Assembly: GCA_900542315.1 (NCBI GenBank)
Contig: UQMV01000001.1
Coordinates: 1 to 64,000 of the forward strand
Source: an uncultured Collinsella sp.
GTDB taxonomy: Bacteria > Actinomycetota > Coriobacteriia > Coriobacteriales > Coriobacteriaceae
Direction: 5' to 3'
Length of the DNA stretch: 64,000 nucleotides
This document shows positions 26,453 to 35,873 of the stretch, piece after piece. Position 1 is the stretch's first letter; each line of letters begins with the position of its first letter. The position numbers and the translations under genes were made by a program. The notes beneath the pieces are model-generated. The model did no database searches. It worked only from the letters and a program-made list of their open reading frames with translations, and was not told where the DNA came from.

Positions 26453-29400
26453 CTACCGGTTCCGGCGCCGCAGGATCACGCCTGCGGCGATCAGCACCAC
26501 CGCGCCGCCCGCGATGCCACCCAGGGCCATCGGCGACAAGCTGGTATCGCCCATCTCCGGCAGACCCGGCTTCTCCTTCTTCGGCACCGGCGACTTGCTC
26601 GGCGGATTCGTCGGCGGGTTGACCGGCGGGGTGGTCGGCGGCGTGTACGTGTTCTTGAACACCGGCGCCACGTCGCCGCCATAGGTTACCGTCGCCACCA
26701 GATGGCCCGCACCGTCGTCCGTCACCGTCACCGTTACCCGGTGCTCGGCCGCGTCGTACGTCACGTTCTTCTGACCGTCGTCCACCTCGGAGATGCTGTA
26801 GGTGTACGTCCCGGGCTTGTCGTACGAGATTGCCTCGAAGCCCACCGTGCCGTCCGCCGCGTTCTTGGCGGTCTGCAGCACCTTGCCGTCGGCATCCTTC
26901 AGCTGGAAGGAGAACTGCCCTTCCTTCAGGTCTTCGCCGCTCAGCACCTTGGAGGCCCCCAGCTTCACCTCAGTCGCGGCCGGCGCGTAGCTGTTGCTGA
27001 ATGCCACCGCATCCGCAGCCTTGCCGCCCTTGCTGTAGGCAACCTGCGCCTCCAGCTCGTGCGTCTCCGCATTCTCCGTCACCGTCACCGTTGCGGTAAA
27101 GACCGTCGCGTCGTAGGTGACGCCGTTCGCCGTCGCCCCTGCCTGCTCGGACACGGTGTAGACATACGTCCCCACCTTATCCAGCTGCAGCGGCGCGAAG
27201 CCGAACGTGCCGTCGACGCTGTTCTGCACCGTCTGTACCACGTTACCGTCGGCGTCCTTCAGATCGAAGGAGAACTCACCCTCGGCCAGGTCGCGGCCGG
27301 TCAGTGCCTTCGTTCCGGTAATCGTCGTCGTCGTTGCCGTCGGCGTGTAGGTGTTGGTAAAGGTAAGATCCGCAGCCGTCTTGTTCGCCGTCGCGGTCAG
27401 CTGACCGCTGCCGTCGTCGGTCACGCTCACCTTCACATCCAACACCGCATCGCTGTAAGTGATGGTGCCATCATGGCCCGCAACCTCCTTCACCTGGTAC
27501 GCATGCGAACCAGTCGCAGTGTACGAGATGGCCTTGAAGGTAAACGCGTTACCCACGTTCGTGGTCCGGTCGATCTCCTGCCCCGTGGCCACGTCAATCA
27601 GCGCGAACGTGAACTCGCCATCGGCGGGCGTCCGCGTGGTGGCCGGGTCGGCATTCTTAAGCACCTTGGTGCCAGAGATCTGGTAGGAGGTCTGGCCCGG
27701 CTGGTAGCCGTTCGTAAACGTCATGGTTCCGGGCGAGACGCCGTTCTCGGTACCCTCGCTCGGGTTTGCCGTGGAGCTCTCTACCACCAGCTTGCCGTCG
27801 TTGTTGTCCTTCACCACGTAGGTCAGGGTGTACGTCTTGCCGGTGTAGGTCACGCCCGGCACGCCCGGCGCGTCGTCCGTCGGCTGCACCTCGCGGACCG
27901 TGTAGGTAAAGGTGCCCGCATGGTCGAAGGTCAGCTTGTCGAAGGCAACTTTGCCGTCGACATCGTTCTTCTGGGTCTGGATCACCGAGCCGTCAAACCC
28001 CATCAGCTCGAAGGCGAAGTCTCCCGCCTTTAGCTGATAGCTGCCGTCGTGCACGCTAACGCTCTTGGTGAGGGCGATCGCACCGGAGTCCGTCGCCCGT
28101 GCCTCGTAGGTGTTGGTGAAGGTGGGCTTCGTGGCGTCCGTACCGTCGTAGGCGACGCTCGCCTGCAGCGTGCCGGCATTGTCCGCAACCGTCACCACGG
28201 CATGGTGCACCGCAGCGTCATAGGTCACGTAGGCCAGATCGCCCTTCCGCTCAACGATGGTGTACTCGTGCGTGCCCGGCTTCGCGTAGGAGAAGGCGCC
28301 GAAGCCGACGCTTCCGTTCGCGTCGTTGGTCGCGGTCCGGACGGGTTGCTTGCCCTTCAGCTGCTCAGCCGTAAGGTTGCCCTCGTACACATCGAAGGTG
28401 AACTCGCCGCCCTTGAGTACGATCGGCGTGTTGTCGGACTTCACGTACGATTTCTTCGCCGTGAGTGTAGCCGAGGTCTTGGCAGGCTGGTACTTGTTGG
28501 TGAAGGTCGGCACGGCCTTATCGCCGCCGTAGGTGGCGGTTGCGTCCAGCGTGCCGTTCTTGTTATCGGTGACGCTGACCTTGACCTTCACTTTCTGACC
28601 GTCGTAGACGACGGTCGGGTCGGCGCCCTTCACCTCCTTGATGGTGTACTCGTAGTCACCGGCCTCGGTGTAGTTGATGGGCTGGAAGGTAATGTTGCCG
28701 TTCTCGTCGTTCGTGACGGTCTCAAGGGGCGTGCCTTCCGCCTTGTCACCCTTGTACAGAGCAAACGAGAAATCGTTCCCCGCGAGCGCACCGCCCGTAA
28801 AGTGCTTCTTCGCCGCCAGGGTCACGGAACCCTTCGCAGCATAGCTGTTGGTAAAGGTGGCAAGGTTCACCTTGCCGTTCTTGACCTCAAGCGTCTCGCT
28901 CTTGTCATCGCCATCCTTCTTCACCGTCACGCCCGTGACGGTCAGCTTGGCGTCCACGTCCTCCACCGTCACCGTGGCGGTGTAAGCGGAGGCGTCCATC
29001 GTCCAGCCGGCGTTCTGCACGCCGTCCACCACCGCGTCGTCATCGGCGTCGTGCGCCTCGGAAAGCGTGAACGTGTATGTACCGGCCTTGTTGAACTTCA
29101 TGCCGGAGAAGTCGACCGTCTGGCCGTCCTTGTCTGTGATCGCGCCCTTCGTGGCCCGGGACTCCGCATGCGCGTCGCCCGCCAGGTCATCCGACACCGT
29201 CAGGTCGCCGGCAGCGATCTTCGCCTGCATGTCCGGCGTGGCAGCCAGCGTGAACGAGAATGCCTTCTCCGTGCTCCCGGTGCCGGAGATCTGCTTGCTC
29301 ACCTGCGGGGTCAGCTCATCGCTCGCAGTCGTCCCGTAGCTGTTGCTGAACGGGATGGTCGCTGTGTTCTCCTCGGCCGACTGGTCGGCGTTGAACTCGC

Positions 29401-32400
29401 GATAGTCGACCGTCTCGTCCTTGCCGGTCTCCGCGTTCTTTTTCAGAACCGTCGTCTTGACGCTCAGCGTGCCGTTGCCGTTGTCGAACACCGCGATCTG
29501 GACAGTGTAGACCGTCTTGTCGAATGTGTAGCCAGCGGGAGTGGGCGTCGGCACGTCCTCGACCACCTGGTACTGGTAAACGTTGCCGCCGTTGGCGTTG
29601 GCCACGTCGTCATGGGTGAACTGCAGGTTCGTCGACAGCAGGCCCACGAAGTCGGTATCACCCAGATTCATATCCTTGGTGGTAACCGTCTTCGACCCAT
29701 CGGTGATGCCGAGCTTCTTCGCCGCGGCATCGGCAGAAGTCAGCGTGAACTTCGTGCCGTCCTGGCCCTCGGCTTGGTAGTCCTCGGGCGTCACGGTGAA
29801 GCTGAACGCGCGGCTCACGCCGCCCATACCGGCAAACTCCTTCTTGATCTGCAGGCCGGCCTTCGCGCCGTACTCCACCGACGTGACGCCGTATTCATTC
29901 TTGAACGGGACCGTGGGCGCGGGGGCGTCGGCATCCAAGCTCGAGACCGTCTGCTTGTAGTTCGCATCGCCCAGCGCGGCGATGGCCGCGGGCGTCAGGG
30001 CATCGACGACGCCGTCCGCCACCAGGACCGTCACGCCCGGGCCCTTCACGATGGTCGTCTCGGTGTAGAGCTGGCCTTTGTTGTCCGGATTCGGCTTCAC
30101 CGCAATGAGCACGTAGGCATCGCCGGGGCATGCGGTGTCAAACGTGTAACCATTCCCGTCGGCACTGTGATGCTCGGCCACCTTGTACACGTACGTCTTG
30201 TTGTAGCTCAGCTGCGTGAACTTCAGCGAGGAGAGCTTGCCAGACATCGTGGCGGTCTGTGAGCCGTCTTTATTGGCCTTGCCTTTTGTGTTCGTAAACG
30301 TCCTGTCGCCATCGGCCGGAGCCGGCGCCGTCACGCCGCCGTACGTCATCGCCTCGATCGCGAACGGGAACGCGCCGTTCTCCAGCGGCTGGCCAACCAT
30401 GGTTTTCGTCACGTTGATGCCCGCGTAAGCGCCCGATGCCGCATAGATGTTGGTGAACGCGGCAGCGCCCGTCACCTTCTGGTCAACCTGCGTCGTCGCC
30501 TTGGAGTTGTCGTACGCAACCGTCGCGGTTAGCTTGCCGGTGTGCTTGCCATCCTTATCGAGGTCAGTCACCGTGTAGGTCACCGTAGACGTATGGCCGT
30601 CATACGCAATACCAGTCTTATTCACGTCGGTCGGCTTCGTCTCGTTCACATTGAACGTGTACGTACCGGGTTTGGTGAACACCAGGTCGCTCGAGCCAAA
30701 GGCTGCGACACGGGTCGCGTCACCCGCGCTCGTGCTTGTGATCTTCGCATCGGTCGTCAGCTTGCCGGTCTTGTCATCTTCGCCCGTCTTCTGGGAGACA
30801 ACGCCGTCCGCGATCGCTTTCGTCGTCACCTCATCCGTCGCCGTCAGCGTGAAGTCGAACGCATCGTCTGCCTCCCATGTGCGCCCAGTGAACGTCTTCT
30901 GCACCTTCACCGGTGCCTCCGCCACCGAATCCACCTTATAGGTGTTCGTGAACGGGATGCATCCACTCGTGTCCGTCAGCTGCGTGCCATTGGCATTCCA
31001 ATACGTGGCCACAGAAGAAAGTCGCATGCCCGACCCGGATTCGTCCTTCACCTTCTGGTTCTTCACCATCACGTAGTACACCGTATCGTCGTAGTTCATG
31101 CCATCGGACGTCGACGCATCGGATTTGTCGATCTCGGTCACCTTGTACACGTAGGTGAGGTTCTCGCTGCCCATCGTATAGGTGATCTGCGGGAACGCGG
31201 CGATACCGACGTCATCGTTCTTCGCCGTGGTCGTGGTGGACGTGCACCCCTTAGGCATGGGGACCTTGCTGGCATCGACGCTGTAGGTAAGATCGTCGAA
31301 CTTAAGGGTGCCACTCGGCACGGCGTCATTCTTCATCCCGCCGAATGCCTCGAGCTGGAACGTGAACTTATCCTTCACAAGCGGATTTGCACCGGACTGG
31401 TCGACATACGTCTTCTGCACGTGGAAGGAGATGGTCTTCTCATCGGTGTTATAGGTGTTCGTTATCTTGGCGATTTTGTCAGCAACCTCGATCGGGTTGT
31501 TCTCATGGCTCATGCCGTCGTCGGTGTAGGTCTGCTCCATCTTGACTGTCGGCTGCGACAGCGTGCCGTCGCCGTTATCCCTCACCGTCACCGTGACGCG
31601 GTAGGAAGCGCTCGAATACCCGAACCCGGGCAGCCAGTCAGCGTCGTTTTGAGACGGCGTGGCCTCGGCAATGAGATAGGTGTAGGTGCCGGGCTTGGCG
31701 TACTCAATATTGCCGAAGTCGAACTTGTTCCCGTTCTTGACGGTCTTCACAACCTGCTTCATGCCACTCACGGGCGCATCCTCGGCATCGTCGGGCATCG
31801 GCGTGCCCTTGTCCGCGCGCAGGTAAATCTTGAAGCTATCGTCATCCTTCCAGTCACGGCCCTGGAGCACCTTCTGCGCCCAGAACGCATTGGTGAGCGT
31901 CACCGGCGGCTTTACGCTGTAGGTGTTCGTGAATGCCAGCTTGTTGGCATCGGCCACCGCGCCGTCGGCGTTCTTCTTCGCGATCGTGCCGGAGATGCTG
32001 TCGCCCTCACCGCTCAGGGCGTTACCGCCCTTCTCGCGACCGGTCAGCGTGAAGCCACCCGGCATCTTGCCCGCGTCGGTCAGCTCCTGCACCTCGTACT
32101 TGTCACCCACGGCGAGACCGTACACGCGAATCGTCTGGCCGGCCGTGATGGTCTGCTCGCGGCCGTTCTCGAGGTCGAACATTTTGCCGACCTGCTTCTC
32201 GCTTGCGGTCCCCGCGTTCTCAAACACCGCGGCCTTGTACGTCTTCCCCGCCGTCGTGGGCACGGTGAACTTGAAGGTGAACCCCGCGTCCGGTTTTCCC
32301 GTCAGGCCCGCTGGCACCACGACCTTCTTCGTCACCTCGAGGCTCGCCTCGCGCTTGTTAGCCACGCGCACGCAGGTGGCGCCCGTGAACAGCGCGTTCA

Positions 32401-35077
32401 GATTCTTGCCGTCCAGGTCGGCGCGGGCGCCCTTCGCATTAGTGTCACCAAGCACGTCCTGCGTGATGCCCATACGTAGCCAGCCCGTCTCGGTCTTCAG
32501 GCGGTAGGGTTCGCCCTCTTTGGTGGGCCCATACTGGTAGACACGTCCATTGGCGCCGTACTTGAGATGTACCTCATCCTCGCCACCCTTGGCGTCATTG
32601 TTCCAGGAAAGGTTGTCGTTGCCGTCGAGCGTCCCGTCGGACGTCTGGCGCTGGCCCTTGATCCACGTGAGCGTGTTGTCAATGTCGCCCTCTGCGCCAA
32701 ACTGGCCCAGGCTCTTCAGGAGCGAGCCCACGCCCACGAACGTCGAAACGCCGTCATCGGGCGTACCAGCATCGGCGTGGACGCCGTAATCGTCCACAAT
32801 CACCTTGGTGAGCCTGTCGTTAAGCAGGAAGCCCTGGGGCGCCGAGACCTCCTTTAGGTAGTAGGTGCCCTTCACGAGCGGCTCTTTACCGTCGCTCGTA
32901 TACGGGAATATGCCCGCACCTTCGAGCTTGACCGGGTTGGCGACCGACCTTGTCGTCAGGGTGTCGTAGGGGGTCTGTTCGCCATTGAGCACGGCCTTGC
33001 CGTTCGCATCCTCAGTCACCTGGGTGGACTTGTACAGGCCGAACTTCGCCCCGTCAACGGGCTTACCCTCGGTATCGGTCTTCTGCACGAACAGGCGATT
33101 CTGGATGTTCGTGACGAGCAGGCGCGTGGCGAACTGCCGCTTGAAGTTCGTGCCGTCTGCGATGTCGTCGCTGTACACGTGGACTGTGTTCTCAGGCGTC
33201 GCGTCGCCGATCGAGCTCGCCGTTGTGTGGTAGATGGCCACCGTGTACTCGGCATCCTTGCGGGCATCACCGCTCAGCAGGTAGTAGTACTTGGAGATGT
33301 CACCGGGCAGATTTTGAATCTCTACCTGGTACTGGCCGCTTGTGTTGAGCGTGAAGGCGTGCAGGTCCTTCTTCGCCGCCTCGATAGCGCCGGTCATGCC
33401 CGGCTCCCTGGCGAGGGTGTATCCCGCTCCCGTCGATGGGTCGCCCGACACGGCGTACCAATTGCTCGGATCTTTGATACCTGTGCTTGCGCTTTTGTCG
33501 CGCTTGAGCACCACAGCGAACAGTATGCCGGACTCCAGGCTGACGGTCTCGTTGGACATCGTCAGGTCATTATTCGCCTTGTGCACGGTCGACGGCGCGG
33601 TGATGGTCTCCTTCGCGCCGGCGAACGCACCGGTCTTCCACACGACGCCGACCGCGTCCATACCGCCGCGGTTGATGATGACGCCGCCCGCGCCGTTCTC
33701 GGCGCTCGCGGGCACGTACTCGAGCTGCATGCTGTCACCCGTCGCCGTGAGACTCGAGCGGTATCCTTTGGGCACGTACGTCTCCTTCAGGAGGTAGTAC
33801 CTGTTGTCGCGATTCTCCTTGTAGAGATCATCGAAGTTGATGACCCCGTTGTCCACGTCGTTCGTGAGCGTTAGGCGGCCGGCCTCGTCCGTGGTGCCGG
33901 AGCCGAGAAACTCGGCCTCGGTCTTGAAGTCTTTGTCGGTCTTATAGAGCTTGAACTCGGCGCCCTGTACGAACTTGCCGTCCTGGTCGAACTTGATGAT
34001 GTCGGACTCGGGCACCGTCACGAGGTTGAACTTGAGCTCCATGTTGGAGTAGAGGGCGCCGCGCTCCAGGTAGAAGAACTTGAGGGTGTGGTTGGTGCTG
34101 TCTTTGAAGGTGTTGCCGGCAAAGCCCGAAGTAGTGTCCTTATTTGCCGCCTGGTACTTGCTCAGCAGCGTGCCGTCGTTATTGCCGTTCACCTTAATGT
34201 CGCCCGTTTGAAAGTCGATGCTCAGACTCGCCCGGTCGTGAATACCGCCGATATCACCCACGAGGACATCGTCGATGAACACCCAGACGTCATCATCGCC
34301 GGCGAACTCGAAGGTCATGGGCTTGTCATCGTTCGTCAGGCCGCCGTTGGGCTGCACGAATCGCGTGGACATTGAGAGGCCGAAGTGGTGGTTGACGGGC
34401 TTGCCGCCGTTGTAGCTCGAATTACCGGTGTTGTCTGCCGTGATGCCGTTTTGGACGAGCCGGCCGTTTTCCTCATTGAACACCTCGTCTGCCGCGTCGA
34501 ACGGGAAGAACTGACCCTGGTGGGACGAATTGCCAATACCCCAGGTGTTATAGATGTCGAAGGCATTCTTGTCAGCGTTGTAGGCTGCGTAGTTTTGGGT
34601 GCTGTCATAGACGTAGTAGCCGCCCTGAGCCTGGAGGAGGCCCGTCACGCCAAAATGGGACGTCTTGCCGGTCTGGGCAGAGGAATCGAACAGGTAGCTG
34701 AGGGAGTCGCCGCCCCAGGTTTTGGAAAGCTTCGGGTAGCCGTCTGAAAGCGTGTTGTTGACGATGCCGGACCGCGGGCTCGTGCCGCCCGTCCAATTGT
34801 TGAGCGACCCATCACCCTGGCCATTGTTAAACTGGAACTTGTGGCCTGCGTTGACGCCGCCGCTGCCGGAAACCGACAGATGGTCATCGGGATTCACCCA
34901 GTAATCAAACAGGTTGATTGTTGTCCCCGAAGGCGAAATCGTCGGAACCGTGTGGTCGGAGATCGCCGCCTCGGCACGAAGCGGCAGGAAGAAGCTCGCC
35001 GTCAGCGCGACGGCGAGGGCCAGAACAATCACATATGGCGAGACCGGGCGCAGCCCGCGACGACGGCCATAAGACAT
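26453..35077 (-). CDS. giant wall-anchored adhesin with fibro-slime and repeated isopeptide pilin domains
   Basis: A 2,874-residue surface protein. In order: signal peptide (helix about 13-36, cut near RAEAA), a fibro-slime/PA14-like domain (about 60-350; FAGDDDVWVFIDDVLVGD), two SpaA/Cna-B domains (KFDQDGKFVQGAEFKLYKT; VQKTDTEGKPVDGAKFGLYK), a DUF7601-like domain, then about twelve FctA/Spy0128-like modules. Each module opens with a lysine strand, has a central YxYxxxE strand and closes with F(T/S/K)N(T/S/K)Y, the Lys-Asn-Glu set for internal isopeptide bonds. The tail is a proline linker, LPEMG (2839-2843), a hydrophobic helix and RRRNR. Met replaces the usual Thr of LPXTG. ATG 35077 has a poor ribosome site; see the G7 tract upstream. 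Confidence 0.9.
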   Translation of the reverse strand: MSYGRRRGLRPVSPYVIVLALAVALTASFFLPLRAEAAISDHTVPTISPSGTTINLFDYWVNPDDHLSVSGSGGVNAGHKFQFNNGQGDGSLNNWTGGTSPRSGIVNNTLSDGYPKLSKTWGGDSLSYLFDSSAQTGKTSHFGVTGLLQAQGGYYVYDSTQNYAAYNADKNAFDIYNTWGIGNSSHQGQFFPFDAADEVFNEENGRLVQNGITADNTGNSSYNGGKPVNHHFGLSMSTRFVQPNGGLTNDDKPMTFEFAGDDDVWVFIDDVLVGDIGGIHDRASLSIDFQTGDIKVNGNNDGTLLSKYQAANKDTTSGFAGNTFKDSTNHTLKFFYLERGALYSNMELKFNLVTVPESDIIKFDQDGKFVQGAEFKLYKTDKDFKTEAEFLGSGTTDEAGRLTLTNDVDNGVINFDDLYKENRDNRYYLLKETYVPKGYRSSLTATGDSMQLEYVPASAENGAGGVIINRGGMDAVGVVWKTGAFAGAKETITAPSTVHKANNDLTMSNETVSLESGILFAVVLKRDKSASTGIKDPSNWYAVSGDPSTGAGYTLAREPGMTGAIEAAKKDLHAFTLNTSGQYQVEIQNLPGDISKYYYLLSGDARKDAEYTVAIYHTTASSIGDATPENTVHVYSDDIADGTNFKRQFATRLLVTNIQNRLFVQKTDTEGKPVDGAKFGLYKSTQVTEDANGKAVLNGEQTPYDTLTTRSVANPVKLEGAGIFPYTSDGKEPLVKGTYYLKEVSAPQGFLLNDRLTKVIVDDYGVHADAGTPDDGVSTFVGVGSLLKSLGQFGAEGDIDNTLTWIKGQRQTSDGTLDGNDNLSWNNDAKGGEDEVHLKYGANGRVYQYGPTKEGEPYRLKTETGWLRMGITQDVLGDTNAKGARADLDGKNLNALFTGATCVRVANKREASLEVTKKVVVPAGLTGKPDAGFTFKFTVPTTAGKTYKAAVFENAGTASEKQVGKMFDLENGREQTITAGQTIRVYGLAVGDKYEVQELTDAGKMPGGFTLTGREKGGNALSGEGDSISGTIAKKNADGAVADANKLAFTNTYSVKPPVTLTNAFWAQKVLQGRDWKDDDSFKIYLRADKGTPMPDDAEDAPVSGMKQVVKTVKNGNKFDFGNIEYAKPGTYTYLIAEATPSQNDADWLPGFGYSSASYRVTVTVRDNGDGTLSQPTVKMEQTYTDDGMSHENNPIEVADKIAKITNTYNTDEKTISFHVQKTYVDQSGANPLVKDKFTFQLEAFGGMKNDAVPSGTLKFDDLTYSVDASKVPMPKGCTSTTTTAKNDDVGIAAFPQITYTMGSENLTYVYKVTEIDKSDASTSDGMNYDDTVYYVMVKNQKVKDESGSGMRLSSVATYWNANGTQLTDTSGCIPFTNTYKVDSVAEAPVKVQKTFTGRTWEADDAFDFTLTATDEVTTKAIADGVVSQKTGEDDKTGKLTTDAKITSTSAGDATRVAAFGSSDLVFTKPGTYTFNVNETKPTDVNKTGIAYDGHTSTVTYTVTDLDKDGKHTGKLTATVAYDNSKATTQVDQKVTGAAAFTNIYAASGAYAGINVTKTMVGQPLENGAFPFAIEAMTYGGVTAPAPADGDRTFTNTKGKANKDGSQTATMSGKLSSLKFTQLSYNKTYVYKVAEHHSADGNGYTFDTACPGDAYVLIAVKPNPDNKGQLYTETTIVKGPGVTVLVADGVVDALTPAAIAALGDANYKQTVSSLDADAPAPTVPFKNEYGVTSVEYGAKAGLQIKKEFAGMGGVSRAFSFTVTPEDYQAEGQDGTKFTLTSADAAAKKLGITDGSKTVTTKDMNLGDTDFVGLLSTNLQFTHDDVANANGGNVYQYQVVEDVPTPTPAGYTFDKTVYTVQIAVFDNGNGTLSVKTTVLKKNAETGKDETVDYREFNADQSAEENTATIPFSNSYGTTASDELTPQVSKQISGTGSTEKAFSFTLAATPDMQAKIAAGDLTVSDDLAGDAHAESRATKGAITDKDGQTVDFSGMKFNKAGTYTFTLSEAHDADDDAVVDGVQNAGWTMDASAYTATVTVEDVDAKLTVTGVTVKKDGDDKSETLEVKNGKVNLATFTNSYAAKGSVTLAAKKHFTGGALAGNDFSFALYKGDKAEGTPLETVTNDENGNITFQPINYTEAGDYEYTIKEVKGADPTVVYDGQKVKVKVSVTDNKNGTLDATATYGGDKAVPTFTNKYQPAKTSATLTAKKSYVKSDNTPIVLKGGEFTFDVYEGNLTAEQLKGKQPVRTATNDANGSVGFGAFSYAKPGTHEYTIVERKGDLAYVTYDAAVHHAVVTVADNAGTLQASVAYDGTDATKPTFTNTYEARATDSGAIALTKSVSVHDGSYQLKAGDFAFELMGFDGSVIQTQKNDVDGKVAFDKLTFDHAGTFTYTVREVQPTDDAPGVPGVTYTGKTYTLTYVVKDNNDGKLVVESSTANPSEGTENGVSPGTMTFTNGYQPGQTSYQISGTKVLKNADPATTRTPADGEFTFALIDVATGQEIDRTTNVGNAFTFKAISYTATGSHAYQVKEVAGHDGTITYSDAVLDVKVSVTDDGSGQLTATANKTAADLTFTNTYTPTATTTTITGTKALTGRDLAEGEFSFDLKDADGNVVQTVQNSVDGTFGFAPLQLDKVGTYVYTVSEQAGATANGVTYDATVFTATVTVTENAETHELEAQVAYSKGGKAADAVAFSNSYAPAATEVKLGASKVLSGEDLKEGQFSFQLKDADGKVLQTAKNAADGTVGFEAISYDKPGTYTYSISEVDDGQKNVTYDAAEHRVTVTVTDDGAGHLVATVTYGGDVAPVFKNTYTPPTTPPVNPPTNPPSKSPVPKKEKPGLPEMGDTSLSPMALGGIAGGAVVLIAAGVILRRRNR

Positions 35078-35131
35078 GACGGACCACCGCTCGCGCGGCC
35101 GATGTCCACCAAGAAGTTCCCTGCTGGGACA

Positions 35132-35138
35132 CCCCCCC
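35132..35138 (-). repeat. G7 homopolymer between a strong start and the adhesin frame
   Basis: On the minus strand, GGGGAGGGAAATT precedes an ATG at 35186 whose frame (MQELREAM...) runs through seven G and past the adhesin start in the wrong frame. Loss of one G or gain of two would fuse it, without stops, to the adhesin. Confidence 0.65.
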
Positions 35139-35255
35139 GGTAACCATATTCATGAGTAGAGACATCGCCTCTCTGAGCTCCTGCATAATTTCCCTCCCCG
35201 TCACACGGCGACCCGCCTGGGCACCCCCCGGGGGGGCCGAGGCAGCCTGGCACAT

Positions 35256-35739
35256 GCCCGCAGTCGTTCAAGAAATATCAACCCCAGTATATGCCTCTCA
35301 GGATATCTTAGCTTTTTATGTAGCATTTTAATTTTATGGTTACCGACTACCGTTCGCCGACTTTTTTCGACCGCACGCCCATCCCAAATTTGAATAGGTT
35401 TTACCGCTCACTCGAAAACAGGGGGTGCGACGATAAAATCTCCCGTTTGGAGTCAGGTGATATTGAAAAGCCAGACGATTGGCCTTCCAATATCACCTGA
35501 CCTCAACGGAAGGCCTTGCGTTTAGCCGCTGGCAATCTTGTTTCCCAACAAGAAATCGACAGCCCCTACGATTTTGATGTCATAGATGGCCGTTGGATGG
35601 TCACCATCCCCGACAATCAGAATCTTCTCGTACGAATCAGGTATTTTTCCTAGCACCGCAAATCATGAAAGGGACTGCAGCTCGACGGGAATCTGGATGC
35701 AGCAGAACTACCCTGTTCCCTTTGCGCCAATGGGGTGCA
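35256..35739. other. gene-free upstream region of the adhesin
   Basis: No intact gene is supported. It is AT-rich near 35281-35345, where an adhesin promoter would lie (TATACT near 35292, reading leftwards). Inverted repeat GTCAGGTGATATTG (35452-35465) pairs with 35488-35501, and an overlapping GGCCTTCC/GGAAGGCC (35481-35488/35508-35515) gives a mutually exclusive fold. A short plus-strand frame ending at about 35661 (YDFDVIDGRWMVTIPDN) may be a gene fragment; I do not recognise it. Confidence 0.4.
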
Positions 35740-35817
35740 GGGTAGCTAATTTGGGACGGGGCTTTTTTGACTACTTTTTATGCTAGTCAAAAAAGCCCCG
35801 TCCCAAATTAGCTACCC
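35740..35817. repeat. 34-bp perfect palindrome
   Basis: GGGTAGCTAATTTGGGACGG and 14 more bases pair exactly with 35784-35817 around a ten-base loop. The AGCCCCGTCC part with T runs is shared with the repeats at 47358 and 53406. Confidence 0.8.
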
Positions 35818-35820
35818 CCC

Positions 35821-35870
35821 GTCAGCGGGCGCCGCTCAGAATGGCATATGTCACTCTGGGCGGCGCGGAA
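35821..35870 (-). repeat. shortened relative of the structured repeat
   Basis: GCGCCGCTCAGA pairs with TCTGGGCGGCGC just past the stop of the epimerase gene. The right half aligns with copy 2 (CTCTGGGCGGCGCG), but the inner hairpin and the GTTACG hairpin are missing. Confidence 0.5.
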
Positions 35871-35873
35871 CCT

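Noticed and set aside
26702..32507. Long plus-strand open frames opposite the giant adhesin gene (up to about 740 codons)
   Set aside because: They are the antisense of a high-GC repetitive gene, are rich in Arg/His/Val without domain patterns, and lack ribosome sites. The minus frame has a signal peptide, domains and an anchor.
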